59,443 bases of DNA from Bacteroidaceae bacterium (GCA_017429945.1 JAFRNY010000078.1:1-59443); one strand, 5' to 3'; shown: positions 10,001-18,097, numbered from the stretch's first letter. Program-made: numbers and translations. The notes: generated by a model from the sequence alone, not told the origin.

Positions 10001-12699
10001 ACGACCTTGAAGGTGACATCAGCCGTGCCGACCTCTTCGTAATCGATGCAGATGCTCGAAACAGCCAGACCGGTGTTGGAGCCTGAGAGCACGAACTCGA
10101 AGGTGTTGTCGGTGCCATCGGGGTCTGCCATGTAGAACTCAGTGACAGCCTCAGCATTGAACTCCTTGGAGATATCGCCACAGGCGACAGTCTGAGCGCC
10201 GGAAGCAGCTGTAGCGGTGATGGTCACGCCCTTGATGGCGAAGCCCATAGGCAGCGTGATGTCGTAGGGACTGGAGAGAGCCCTTCCGCTGTACATCATA
10301 AAGTTCTTCTCGGTGACGCGCTTGTCCATATTGTTGATGCCACCGGGAACGGTAATCTCAACAGCGGGGCTAAAGCTTTCGCCCGAAGTCCACTGATATA
10401 CGAAGTTGCCTGTTGCCTCCATGAAGGCGCCGTCCTCTACGCTGACGCATGCTGCGGGCACGATCTTCTTATACTTAATGTTCTTGAAGCTGAGCCAGTG
10501 TACGTTGTTGGTATTTACGGATACGTAGATCGTGAGCACGCCCTGGTCGTCTACAGTACCTACCGCTGTCACCTCCTTGAGATAGAGGTTGCTCGAGAGG
10601 AACTCAGCATCGGCACAAGCGTCGACGGGCTCGCCACCTTCAGCACCGAAGGAGATACCATAAGGTGCCTCGCTTTGCTCGCTTGCAGCTTTATTGAGCT
10701 GTGTGCGGATGAGTGCCGACACTTCGTACATATCGCCAGGCGTGAGGCCTTCTATCCTGGTCTCGAAACGGTTCTCGGCGAGCGACTGGTCGTCGCCTAT
10801 GAAGTTCTCATAGAATGGCACCTTGAAGTTGGAGCCGTCATTCTCGCCTTCTACCGACCATGTGTTGACGTAGAGCGGTACGTTAAAGTTGCCATTGGGC
10901 AAATCGAAAGCGCTCTCGAGGAACTTCACTGACTCGCCGTTGGCGCCTGCACGCCATTCGGTGACAGCAGTGCCGAGCGTTGCAGCGGCGTTGGCAGCCT
11001 CTTCGTCCGACAGATTGCCTGCTTCGTAGCCGTCCTCGAAGATCTCGATGGCGCCGGCGAAGCCTTGTGTGGCCTCTTCAGTCGGGACGTTGGTGCTATT
11101 GAGGATTTCCTTGGCAGCGGCGATAGCGTCGGCAGCCTTGGCATAAGCCTCGATGGACTTCTTGGCCACAGCCACAGCGTCGAGCAGCTGTACAACATCG
11201 CCCGAAGCCTTGGCTGTCTCGAGGCCTTCCTCTGCAGCCAAACTCATCTTGCCTTCGGGAATCTCAACATCGTCGATGCTGGGCAGAGCCTCGAGGTAGG
11301 TGAGGCGGAAGTTGTCGCACTTGTACCAATAGTAGCCGTCCTCGCGATAGGAACCGTCGGTGTTGCCGCCTACGACGCCAATTGTAGCGGTGCCGTTGGT
11401 TACCAGGAATTCGATGGTGCCTTCAGCGAAGGTGCCCTTTGAGGTGCCTGCCACAGGGCCTGCATGTTCGCCATTGGCGAGGATATAGATGCAGGGCTTG
11501 TCGGCATTGCCCTCGCCGGCATCGTTGGCCACGAGGACTTTCAGCTCATACTTGCCGTTGGGCAGTCCGGTTACGGTCTGCGTGATGGGGTTACCCTTCC
11601 ACCATGTGTTGAAGAGGTACTGTCCGTCGCAGCCATTGGTGGCATAAGTACCATTGCTGTTAGGCTTAACGCCGGTGTCAGAACTATTCACCGTGGTCCA
11701 GCCCGTCATGTCGCCCGTCTCGAAGCTCGGGTTGACGATGAAGGAGGTGAGGTCGTCGCCGGGCTTAGCGTTGGCAGCCATGATGGCCTTGATGCCTTCA
11801 GAGGCGTCGAAGTCAGCAGCCTCGATGAGCATGTTCATATTGCCGGCATCGTGAGCTGTCCAACCATCAATAATGATAACTCCGCCACTGAGGTTGACGT
11901 TGTGCGACTCATCGAAGTTGAAGAACCAATGGTAGTTGGCATCGGCCGTCTCAGCGATAGTGATGGGCGTTGGAGCACCTAAGACACTGTTGTCGCGGCC
12001 CTTCTCATCATCATAGCCAAGGAACTTCTTTGTTCCGAGGTTGTAGATGTAGAGCTTTTCTTCGTAGTTGACAAGAGCGAACTGCTGGTTGACATTGGTC
12101 TGATCCAGACTTACGCCCTGAATCTTCGAGCCATCGGCTGCAGCGCACCATGCGCCACGGCTGTTGCTGATGGCGTAGGCCTTGTTGGGATTAATCTCAT
12201 CGAGCGAGGTAGCGACGTTGAGCGTCTGGTCCTCAACGAGATACATCTGCAGGGGGATGCCAGTAGTCCAACCATGCATGACTCCGCTGGAGCGGTTGAT
12301 GAAATAGCCGCCGGAGCCGGCTTGAACATTGCTGCCACTGAAGGTCAGTGTCCACAGGCCGGCATCAGGACCGCCGGCAGGGAGGAACGTTCCCGTAGCA
12401 GAGCCCGTTAGCGTGCCCCAGAAGCTGCCTGTGTCCTTGCACCGCACCTTCCAGTTGCCTGTGCTGCCAGTCAATGTGAACAGCGCCGCATCGGTGATGG
12501 TGTTCTGAGCGCTAGGAGCCACATACTGCCCTTCGGACTCGGTGATGTACGAACCACCATTGACCCTGAAGGCATAGTACTTACCGCTCTCGATGGCCAG
12601 CTCACTGGTGATGAGCGTAGTCTTCACGGTGTTAATCTCCGTAGCCCAAGCCCCTACTGTTCCCAGTAGGGTGCATAGAAGTAAAAGAAATTTCTTCAT
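7060..12699 (-). CDS. Giant secreted multidomain protein with calycin-like domain and C-terminal GIYIVNGKK tail (paralogue)
   Basis: An 1879-residue exported protein, upstream tandem paralogue of 1299-6815. It has a signal peptide (MKKFLLLLCTLLGTVGAWA), ricin-like and galactose-binding-like beta segments in the first 470 residues, and an alanine-rich helical spacer (about 471-590). More beta modules follow, then a block starting KIEDGKYYNVFTE (about 1091-1236) that matches KNYSVFTE (848-995) of its neighbour. One calycin-like domain lies at about 1694-1825 (YDITFSGFTMPVTG, SVTYDVKLEGT). It ends with FDLSGRKVEK and GIYIVNGKKVSVK, almost identical to the paralogue. The middle differs more: there is one calycin domain instead of two. 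No enzymatic motif was recognised; a surface carbohydrate-binding or adhesive role is plausible but unproven. It has its own promoter and terminator. Confidence 0.85.
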   Translation of the reverse strand: MKKFLLLLCTLLGTVGAWATEINTVKTTLITSELAIESGKYYAFRVNGGSYITESEGQYVAPSAQNTITDAALFTLTGSTGNWKVRCKDTGSFWGTLTGSATGTFLPAGGPDAGLWTLTFSGSNVQAGSGGYFINRSSGVMHGWTTGIPLQMYLVEDQTLNVATSLDEINPNKAYAISNSRGAWCAAADGSKIQGVSLDQTNVNQQFALVNYEEKLYIYNLGTKKFLGYDDEKGRDNSVLGAPTPITIAETADANYHWFFNFDESHNVNLSGGVIIIDGWTAHDAGNMNMLIEAADFDASEGIKAIMAANAKPGDDLTSFIVNPSFETGDMTGWTTVNSSDTGVKPNSNGTYATNGCDGQYLFNTWWKGNPITQTVTGLPNGKYELKVLVANDAGEGNADKPCIYILANGEHAGPVAGTSKGTFAEGTIEFLVTNGTATIGVVGGNTDGSYREDGYYWYKCDNFRLTYLEALPSIDDVEIPEGKMSLAAEEGLETAKASGDVVQLLDAVAVAKKSIEAYAKAADAIAAAKEILNSTNVPTEEATQGFAGAIEIFEDGYEAGNLSDEEAANAAATLGTAVTEWRAGANGESVKFLESAFDLPNGNFNVPLYVNTWSVEGENDGSNFKVPFYENFIGDDQSLAENRFETRIEGLTPGDMYEVSALIRTQLNKAASEQSEAPYGISFGAEGGEPVDACADAEFLSSNLYLKEVTAVGTVDDQGVLTIYVSVNTNNVHWLSFKNIKYKKIVPAACVSVEDGAFMEATGNFVYQWTSGESFSPAVEITVPGGINNMDKRVTEKNFMMYSGRALSSPYDITLPMGFAIKGVTITATAASGAQTVACGDISKEFNAEAVTEFYMADPDGTDNTFEFVLSGSNTGLAVSSICIDYEEVGTADVTFKVVDKEGAELASTVQSVNVGAQVTEFAPEVLRPFVTYEMTEAPAITEAGEYTWTATVKAMGGVYQIKRGENFLYGNGNVLEGALQSGETGEEDWYLWTVTGNPYETVQLTNNYGGMITALEGGGYAAVAAEGTPMEIQTAGTDAAFTMYTNDTWGFYPYSGWFYVADRYSSGTFTANKIADLPEPLSPYEAALAKIEDGKYYNVFTEVGGEKYYLTGNGTLDKAGATAFKFEKVAGEEYEYGFKLNNSGTFFSNPPGTNESNLKSGKISTSTSGRNTWEAQVWFLNEEGYYAVRSTNAAAATSSWGWVGSSYWYVEEAATPIAQYQWDPSYVWQLEEIENPVNVTYVVYPAGSTEPVGSATVIQDAGSEPVVPSVLKTKPFYKYVMDDDAYIGEEDVTINVTRDYVDGIVLKLEDFSNNKAYTVACDRGSLLTKDGYVASTAHGSNAGAAPAEFAVISYEDNFYLYSVADHKFMNFDPTVEGDGSRGPLADQPTHGIEDAIKLEAKAEPYFLTYFTAGGTNYGFNTNGNDPYGYVINTWMNADPGNQYYFIESSDFDPTEAIAALDAFFHPAEEPILEGIAALKSFELDPDSESANVTLRLTDAKVTFVNTVEQTDIDWDTFEEITITKDNVVMEDASAATLLQGLGLNEALKAGDTVTGDIRFTVVSGMFGSEYVANDFTAESLTALEITEGEATPLAVTDDNVEAYAENYDYYYVEFADATYSISEDGEATINLPVMGQEFPMMDALQALTEEDYPETEVEMTARGYIVDYFGLLTYFQPISFEVPEPVVPVQITGTFDGMIKQILSHPQTGKQGEAKGEQTVTIAEGEEEGTYDITFSGFTMPVTGAVLPEFTVTGVEAEVSEDGGTATYSLPVWAPQTITIDRGTGSVTYDVKLEGTKSGEDAPVLKLTLTNSVVDDVYFGADEETIDAAIEADEATAISGINSINEAGTVFDLSGRKVEKVQRGGIYIVNGKKVSVK

Positions 12700-12816
12700 A
12701 CGCTTAGGATTTTAGTTAGTAAATAAAGTTAATTATTGTTTTTTGCGAGTTCGATTGCTTGCGCGGGTACATATAATTATTTATCCGCACGATGGCATAA
12801 TGCACCCACAGCGGTA

Positions 12817-12846
12817 CAAAGGTAATAATTCTTGTGTGCCGCGCAA
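12817..12846 (-). promoter_or_regulatory. Bacteroidetes-type promoter for the 7060-12699 gene
   Basis: On the minus strand TTG (12846-12844), a 19-base spacer and TACCTTTG (12824-12817) match the Bacteroidetes consensus. The start codon lies about 115 bases further on, so the leader is long. Confidence 0.75.
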
Positions 12847-12905
12847 GTTTTTGCGCCTTTTTTACTTAAAAAATGTCGCTTTTTTGCCGCGAAGGGTTAC
12901 GAAAA

Positions 12906-13415
12906 CTAAAAAAGTTCGCTCTTCGGCCGCGGAATTTCAATCACTTCGAGGTCGCGGAAGGCGCCGGCATCGATGGTGAAGCGCACAAGCGTCCGCACGC
13001 AGTGCCAGCCCTGCAGTCCTGCTGCTCCGGGATTTATGTGCAGGAGTCCGAGCTGACGGTCGTACTGGACCTTCAGTATATGGCTGTGCCCGCAGATAAA
13101 GAGCTTTGGCGGACGCTCCTGCAACTGCCTTATGATGCTGCGGTCGTAGCGGCCCGGGTAGCCGCCGATATGCGTCATCAGCACGTCGGCGCCCTCGCAC
13201 GTCCAACGCAGCAACTTCGGAAACATACGGCGCAAGTCGCCGCCGTCGCAGTTGCCAACCACGGCGCGCAAGGGGCGGAAGGCTGCAAGGCGGTCGGCCA
13301 CTTCTGTGCTGCCTATGTCGCCGGCGTGCCACACCTCGTCGCACTCCTCGAAGTACTCCAGGTATTTATCGTCCCAAAAACTATGGGTGTCGCTCAACAA
13401 ACCTATTCGCTTCAT
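12906..13415 (-). CDS. YfcE/MJ0936-type metallophosphoesterase
   Basis: A 169-residue cytoplasmic calcineurin-like phosphodiesterase. It shows the full set of metal ligands in order: SDTHS (D9, H11), AGDIGS (D33), GNCDGG (N55), THIGG (H82) and CGHSH (H110, H112). Length fits the small YfcE family, which hydrolyses phosphodiesters in a two-metal site; the physiological substrate is unknown. The gene stands alone, with the minus-strand 7060-12699 gene 206 bases downstream and a palindromic repeat (13445-13600) just upstream. No signal peptide is present. Confidence 0.9.
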   Translation of the reverse strand: MKRIGLLSDTHSFWDDKYLEYFEECDEVWHAGDIGSTEVADRLAAFRPLRAVVGNCDGGDLRRMFPKLLRWTCEGADVLMTHIGGYPGRYDRSIIRQLQERPPKLFICGHSHILKVQYDRQLGLLHINPGAAGLQGWHCVRTLVRFTIDAGAFRDLEVIEIPRPKSELF

Positions 13416-13444
13416 AAATTTTGACTACAGATTGATATTTTCTT

Positions 13445-13600
13445 AAACTACGGATTGTACGGATTATACGGTTTTCACTGCAACGAGAGCGTAGGAACTT
13501 TTTTAAACTGCGGAGTTTACGGATTATACGGTTTTTCTTTTCGCTGATAATTTTAGGGCTCTGCAGGAACGGAACCGTAAAATCCGTATAATCCGTAGTT
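13445..13600. repeat. Composite palindromic repeat, copy A (3' side of GxxExxY gene)
   Basis: About 155 bp. The left end (13445-13471) and right end (13575-13600) are inverted repeats of about 26 bp built from a 9 bp word (TACGGATTA repeated). A second direct copy of the left word is inside (13505-13531). The middle holds GCAACGAGAG and GATAATTTTAGGGCTCTGC, both conserved in copy B at 14071-14219. By eye the two copies are roughly 85-90% identical and in the same orientation. Confidence 0.85.
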
Positions 13601-13625
13601 GATAATTAAAAAAATCTACTGCAGT

Positions 13626-14003
13626 TTAATACAAGTGTACTCGTCGTTTCACTTGAATAGATTCAGTCCCGAAGTTTATGAGCAAACCAACAGGTAAATC
13701 GGCTGCTTTCAAGTAGTTAATCAGCTGTGCCTCGTGTTCAGGCAGAAGATTTGACACTGCCTTTAATTCTAGAATAATGTGAGAGTAGCATACAAAATCA
13801 GGTCTTAAGAGGTTTATAAACTCCTTGCCTTTATAAAAGAAAGGGATGTAGTCCTCCCTTACGAATGGAATCTGACGTAGTGTTAACTCCTCAGCTAATG
13901 CAGCTTGATAGAGAGGCTCTGTAAAACCACGCCCCAGAACGCGATGTACCTCATAACACGCACTAATAATACTCTTCGTTTCCTGTTCAAATAAAAGTTC
14001 CAT
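13626..14003 (-). CDS. GxxExxY protein (PD-(D/E)XK-like fold)
   Basis: A 125-residue protein of the GxxExxY family, which belongs to the PD-(D/E)XK nuclease superfamily; its biological role is not established. The family motif is GFTEPLY (G26, E29, Y32). The nuclease-like residues are PDF (D69) followed by ELKA (E79, K81), and the conserved helix QLINYLK comes next, with GLLINFG near the end. It is complete and of normal length, with no signal peptide. It sits exactly between two direct copies of a ~155 bp palindromic repeat (13445-13600 and 14071-14219), leaving only short unique flanks of about 25 and 67 bases. That arrangement suggests the gene and repeats are one genetic unit, which is inference. 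Base composition is more AT-rich than its neighbours, suggesting acquisition. Confidence 0.9.
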   Translation of the reverse strand: MELLFEQETKSIISACYEVHRVLGRGFTEPLYQAALAEELTLRQIPFVREDYIPFFYKGKEFINLLRPDFVCYSHIILELKAVSNLLPEHEAQLINYLKAADLPVGLLINFGTESIQVKRRVHLY

Positions 14004-14070
14004 GACAAGGTAAGTTTTATAGAATAATTGAACTATTGATATACATTTGCAACTACAGATTGTTTTTTTA

Positions 14071-14219
14071 AAACTACGGATTATACGGCTTTCATTGCAA
14101 CGAGAGAGTGCCGGAACTTTTTTAAACTACGGTTTTTACGGATTATACGGTTGTTCTTTTCACTGATAATTTTAGGGCTCTGCTAGAACGGAACCGTAGA
14201 ATCCGTATAATCCGTAGTT
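14071..14219. repeat. Composite palindromic repeat, copy B (5' side of GxxExxY gene)
   Basis: Direct copy of the element at 13445-13600. The left word is 14071-14088, shorter by one 9 bp unit than in copy A; the internal word is 14124-14150 and the inverted right end 14194-14219. It begins about 67 bases upstream of the GxxExxY start, so any promoter of that gene lies in or next to it. Confidence 0.85.
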
Positions 14220-14273
14220 TTTATATTATCAAAGCTGTAGTCATAACGAGTGTGGCCAGAGAAGGATTCATCT

Positions 14274-15773
14274 TCAATCCTCTTCTTTTTCTTTAGTTTG
14301 GAAGAGTGAAAAGAGGGGGATGTAAGGGGCTACGCGGTTGACGGCAAAATAGTGGATGCGATGCGGCAGGCGAAGCAGGTTGAATCGATGAAATGGGGAA
14401 AAATTGACGGGTCGGCCTTGGAATTCGCGTATCTGCCAATATAGAAGCACGGCGGCATTGAGGGCTGCGAGACCATCGCTCACAGGCAGCGACCACCACA
14501 CGCCATCGAGCGCCGGGAGGCCAATGGCCGGCACTACCTGTGGCAGCAGTATGAGGCAGGGAACGAGGAAGATGAGCTGTCGCGTGAGCGAGAGGTAGAT
14601 GCTCTTGCCAGCCTGTCCTATGCTTTGGAAAAAGTTGCCGGTGACCATCTGAAATCCTATGACGGGAAAGAGAGCCACGTCAATACGCAAACCATGGGCC
14701 GCCATACGCATCAGCCGCAGGTCCTGAGTGAAGGCCCTGACGATAGTCTCGGCAAAGAGCTCGCAGAGGATGAAACCGGCGGTCATCACAACGGTGGCAT
14801 ACGTGATGGTGCGCCAGAGTACCTCGCGCACGCGGTCGTGCTGCTGAGCCCCATAGTTGTAGCCGGCGATGGGCTGCATGCCCTGGTTGAAGCCCATGAC
14901 TATCATCACGAAGAGGAAGAGCACTCGGTTGTCAATGCCATAGGCCCCTACGGCCAGGTCGCCGCCGTAGCGCACCATCCCTTTGTTTATAAGCAGGACT
15001 ACCAGACATGAGCAGGCATTCATCAAGAAGGGTGAGAGCCCGATTGAGAGTATGCCGCCCACGATGCGACGGCGCAGCGCCAGCGTGTCGCGCCGCAGAT
15101 AAACGACCTCAGTGGGCCGCGAGAAAATCCACATCTGCCACGCCAGCGAGACGCACTGCGAGAGCACCGTAGCTATGGCGGCGCCCTTAATGCCCAGGCC
15201 AAAGCCGTAGATAAAGAGCGGGTCGAGAGCCGTGTTGAGTGCTACGGTGAGGATGGTTGCCGCCATGGCTGTGCGCGGATGTCCGGCCGAGCGCAGCACA
15301 GCGTTCATGCCGAAGTAGAGATGCGTGAAGACGTTGCCATAGAGAATCCACTCCATATATTCGCGGGCGTAGGGCAGCGTATGGCTTGAGGCTCCGAAGA
15401 AATGCAGTATCTTGTCGAGGAAGGCCAGCACTATGGCCATAAACACGACACCCATGACCACGTTCAGCGTCATCGAGTTGCCGAAGAAGAGTTGTGCCTC
15501 CTCGCGGTTCTTCTGCCCCAGGCGCACGCTGATCATCGTAGAAGCGCCCACGCCCACCATTGCGCCGAAGGCCGCCGAGAGGTTCATCAGCGGGAAGGTG
15601 ATGGCGAGGCCGGCGATGGCCATCGCGCCTACGCCCTGCCCTATGAAGATGCTGTCCACCATGTTATACAGCGACGAGGCCGTCATAGCGATGATGGCCG
15701 GCACGGCGTACTGCATCAGCAGCTGCCCGATGGGTTTCGTTCCGAGTTCCTTTGTACGGTCGTGTTGTGACAT
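14274..15773 (-). CDS. MATE family efflux transporter
   Basis: A 499-residue inner-membrane protein with about twelve hydrophobic segments in two related halves, typical length for multidrug and toxic compound extrusion transporters. The N-terminal region GTKPIGQLLMQYAVPAIIAMTASSLYNMVDSIFIG is the usual MATE start, and GFNQGMQPIAGYNYGA is the matching element in the second half. The family exports cationic drugs or metabolites using Na+ or H+ gradients; the substrate here cannot be told. A TACCTTTG promoter element lies 22 bases upstream of the ATG. The C-terminal tail after the last membrane segment is basic then acidic (QTKEKEED). It is not in an operon. Confidence 0.92.
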   Translation of the reverse strand: MSQHDRTKELGTKPIGQLLMQYAVPAIIAMTASSLYNMVDSIFIGQGVGAMAIAGLAITFPLMNLSAAFGAMVGVGASTMISVRLGQKNREEAQLFFGNSMTLNVVMGVVFMAIVLAFLDKILHFFGASSHTLPYAREYMEWILYGNVFTHLYFGMNAVLRSAGHPRTAMAATILTVALNTALDPLFIYGFGLGIKGAAIATVLSQCVSLAWQMWIFSRPTEVVYLRRDTLALRRRIVGGILSIGLSPFLMNACSCLVVLLINKGMVRYGGDLAVGAYGIDNRVLFLFVMIVMGFNQGMQPIAGYNYGAQQHDRVREVLWRTITYATVVMTAGFILCELFAETIVRAFTQDLRLMRMAAHGLRIDVALFPVIGFQMVTGNFFQSIGQAGKSIYLSLTRQLIFLVPCLILLPQVVPAIGLPALDGVWWSLPVSDGLAALNAAVLLYWQIREFQGRPVNFSPFHRFNLLRLPHRIHYFAVNRVAPYIPLFSLFQTKEKEED

Positions 15774-15794
15774 ATTAGTTTACGTTTGCGGCTG

Positions 15795-15802
15795 CAAAGG
15801 TA
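15795..15802 (-). promoter_or_regulatory. -7 promoter element for the MATE gene
   Basis: TACCTTTG on the minus strand, 22 bases before the ATG at 15773. No clear -33 TTG was found at the right distance. Confidence 0.55.
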
Positions 15803-15912
15803 AGAAGAAATGATGAATGATGAGTTACGAGTTACGATTTTATTTGAAAAAGTGAACAATGAAAGGTGAAAAGCGGAAGGAGGAAAGTCGAAAGGATAGT
15901 GAATGATTTTTG

Positions 15913-16198
15913 AAAAGTTTTTCAAAAAAGGGTTCATCTTACATCGCAACGCACTGATAATCAGCAATGGCATTAATCAGACTCACGTAAAAAGGCCAAA
16001 ATATGCGAGAGAGCCTCGACTAAGACGCCCATACTGCATAAGAAATATTTGCGGCCGTTTTATTCTAAACGAGAACCGACCATGCTTAATTCAGGCTGCT
16101 TAGGACCACACTATGCAAAGGGCAAATGCCCATTTTGGTGCTGCAATTGATTATCAAACACTTGCAATGTAAGATGAACCCTTTTTCGAAAAACATTT
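15913..16198. mobile_element. MITE-like element with ~55 bp inverted arms
   Basis: The left arm (15913-15966) and right arm (about 16146-16196) are inverted copies sharing AAGGGTTCATCTTACAT, a GTTTTTC stretch before it and TGATAATCA after it, with few mismatches. About 180 bp lie between and hold no gene; a small GGGCAAATGCCC hairpin is inside the right part. This is the layout of a non-autonomous miniature inverted-repeat element. No transposase and no clear target duplication were seen. Together with the array at 16236-16345 it fills the 563-base gap between the MATE gene and the amylase. Confidence 0.65.
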
Positions 16199-16235
16199 TG
16201 TTTTTTGGTGTGGGATACCCGGTAGTTATCAAAAA

Positions 16236-16345
16236 TACGACCGGTCGCATGAGGTTATACGACCGGCCGTGTAGCGCTATACGCCCGTATGTGTTGGCTC
16301 TTGCGCCCGTATGTATAGGCACTTGCGCCCGTATGTCTATTGTGC
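16236..16345. repeat. 22 bp tandem array 3' of the amylase gene
   Basis: Five units start at 16236, 16258, 16280, 16302 and 16324, exactly 22 bases apart. The anchors are TACGACC, TACGACC, TACGCCC, TGCGCCC and TGCGCCC. The first two contain the palindromic cores CGACCGGTCG and CGACCGGCCG. The last unit overlaps the amylase stop codon (16337-16339), so the array begins at the gene end and runs into the 3' region. The core is shared with the array after rodA. Confidence 0.8.
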
Positions 16346-18097
16346 GTAGTCGGCCGTGATGTCGCGGAAGGTGAATTTGCCGTCGACACGGTTGCCGATC
16401 TCATAGTAGCGGTCGGAGGTGATTCCGGTTATGTCCACCGTCTGAGCCTCTGAAGAGCCTTGGTCGAAGATGACGTTCATCGAGTAGCCGGTTTCAGCCG
16501 AGACGTTGAAGGTGCGGTAGTAGAACGTAGCGCCCTTGACATCTTTGGTGGCTGTCACTTGCACGCCGGGCCACGCGTCGTCGATATAGAGGTTGCCGTC
16601 CCAGGCGTAGAAGTAAACCTGTGGCCATCCGGGGTCTTTGAGGTGAATGGTGATGTCCTTCTTCTCCACGGTGTCCTCCTTGAAGGTTGGCGTGGGCATA
16701 GCCTGCCAGGCAGCAACGAGTGCATCGGCGAGCCAGTAGCTGTATTGGGGCCCTTCGAGGATCTTGGTGAAGCCCTCGCCTATCTCGGTGGCGGCGTTGG
16801 CCTGGTCGCCAAGCCACACGACGAGCTGTCCGTTGGAGCCCTCGACCTTGGCGGCATAGAATGCGGCGTTGGAGCGGTACTGCACAGCGGCGCTGGTGTT
16901 CTTGATGCCAGCTACCTGACGAGCTTGTATCATGCGTGCAATCTCGTGCTTGTAGGCTTTCCAGTGTTTCGAGAATACACAAGGTGTGCCGGGCATGGCA
17001 AGGAGGTAAGCGTTGGCAGCGAGGGTGTCGCGGCGGATGGGGTCTTGCGGCGACGATGCCGAGCGGTACTCAGTGTCGTGGTTCTCAACGAAGGTGACTG
17101 CATACTGGCGGTAGGCGCCACCATTGTAATTGGAATAGGCGAGAGGCCAGTTGCCATCGTTCTGCTGACCGAGGCGTGCCCAGTTCTGATTGTTTACGGC
17201 GTTGCGCACGACGTAGCGGAACTGGAAGTCGAAGGCTGCCGAGGACTTCTCGGTGGCGTCGATCCATGCGCGTATGGTGGAGGTGCCGTCCCAGCACTCG
17301 CCTACGCTGAACTCGGGGCGTGCGCTCTCGTTGTAGAGCTTGGTGAACGAGCCGGAATAGCCTTTGACCATATCGTAGCGGAAACCGGTGTAGCCGAGGT
17401 CCTTAAGCAGGAAGCCTAGGTAAGCCTTGACGATAGTCTGGACGTTCTCGCTCTTGTGGTCGAGGTCGCGCATTCCGCCCCACCCTTCGCCGGTGTCGAG
17501 ATTTGAGGAGAGGCTGTAGCCGTTGTTCTGCGCCCACACGGCTGTCTCACCGCCATCGTCGTTGGCGCAGATATCGGTCGAAACCATCTCGTAAGTTACA
17601 CCGTTGTACGTCTCCTTTGGGAAATCGACCCAGTTGCTGACGTTGCGACGGTGGTTGATGACCACGTCGGCAATGGTGCCTATGCCTTTCTGTTTGAAGG
17701 TGCGGATGAGCGAGCGCAGCTCAGCTTCGGTGCCGAAGGAACTGTTGTAGTCGTTGAACCACCAGAGGTCGTCGTAGCCCATGCTGGTGCCACCGCAGTT
17801 GCCGCTCTGCGGAATCCACACGAGCGAGAAGTAGGGCGCGAAATCATCGGCCTGAGCCTCGAGGCGCGTCCACTGGGCATCGCCAAAGCCGTCCCAGTAG
17901 AAGCCTTGGAGCATGACGCCGCCATAGTCGGCAGGCCAGCCTACGATGGGTTCGGGGGTAGGCTCAGGTGTGGGAGTTGGAGTGGGCGTGGGTGTGGGCT
18001 CGGGTGCGGGCGTCACAGGGTCGTCGCCGCCACAACCTACGGCCATGAAAGCCGTTAAACTGAGTGCAAGCAGCGAGAGAAGAAAATGCTTTTTCAT
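16337..18097 (-). CDS. Outer-membrane GH13 alpha-amylase lipoprotein (SusG-like role)
   Basis: Endo-acting alpha-amylase that cleaves alpha-1,4 bonds of starch at the cell surface. The 586 residues start with a lipoprotein signal ending at C22 (MAVGC), followed by a Pro-Thr linker of about 28 residues. The GH13 barrel shows region I DVVINH (144-149), the nucleophile D242 in GFRYDMVKGY, the acid/base E267 in SVGECWDG and the transition-state Asp D341 in FVENHDTE. A C-terminal module of about 100 residues (DITIHLKDPGWPQVYFYAW) resembles a starch-binding domain. It lies 121 bases after the susF-like gene, in the same direction, and probably belongs to the sus operon as the SusG counterpart, although its linker and domain order differ from classical SusG. 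22 bp arrays lie on both sides of the gene. Confidence 0.92.
   Translation of the reverse strand: MKKHFLLSLLALSLTAFMAVGCGGDDPVTPAPEPTPTPTPTPTPEPTPEPIVGWPADYGGVMLQGFYWDGFGDAQWTRLEAQADDFAPYFSLVWIPQSGNCGGTSMGYDDLWWFNDYNSSFGTEAELRSLIRTFKQKGIGTIADVVINHRRNVSNWVDFPKETYNGVTYEMVSTDICANDDGGETAVWAQNNGYSLSSNLDTGEGWGGMRDLDHKSENVQTIVKAYLGFLLKDLGYTGFRYDMVKGYSGSFTKLYNESARPEFSVGECWDGTSTIRAWIDATEKSSAAFDFQFRYVVRNAVNNQNWARLGQQNDGNWPLAYSNYNGGAYRQYAVTFVENHDTEYRSASSPQDPIRRDTLAANAYLLAMPGTPCVFSKHWKAYKHEIARMIQARQVAGIKNTSAAVQYRSNAAFYAAKVEGSNGQLVVWLGDQANAATEIGEGFTKILEGPQYSYWLADALVAAWQAMPTPTFKEDTVEKKDITIHLKDPGWPQVYFYAWDGNLYIDDAWPGVQVTATKDVKGATFYYRTFNVSAETGYSMNVIFDQGSSEAQTVDITGITSDRYYEIGNRVDGKFTFRDITADYAQ

Noticed and set aside
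14004-14070. Toxin-antitoxin partner next to the GxxExxY gene
   Set aside because: No second small open frame with a start and ribosome site lies between the repeats.
16460-17419. 319-codon plus-strand open frame opposite the amylase
   Set aside because: It is antisense to a clear GH13 gene, has no family motif and results from the GC-rich codon use of the true gene.
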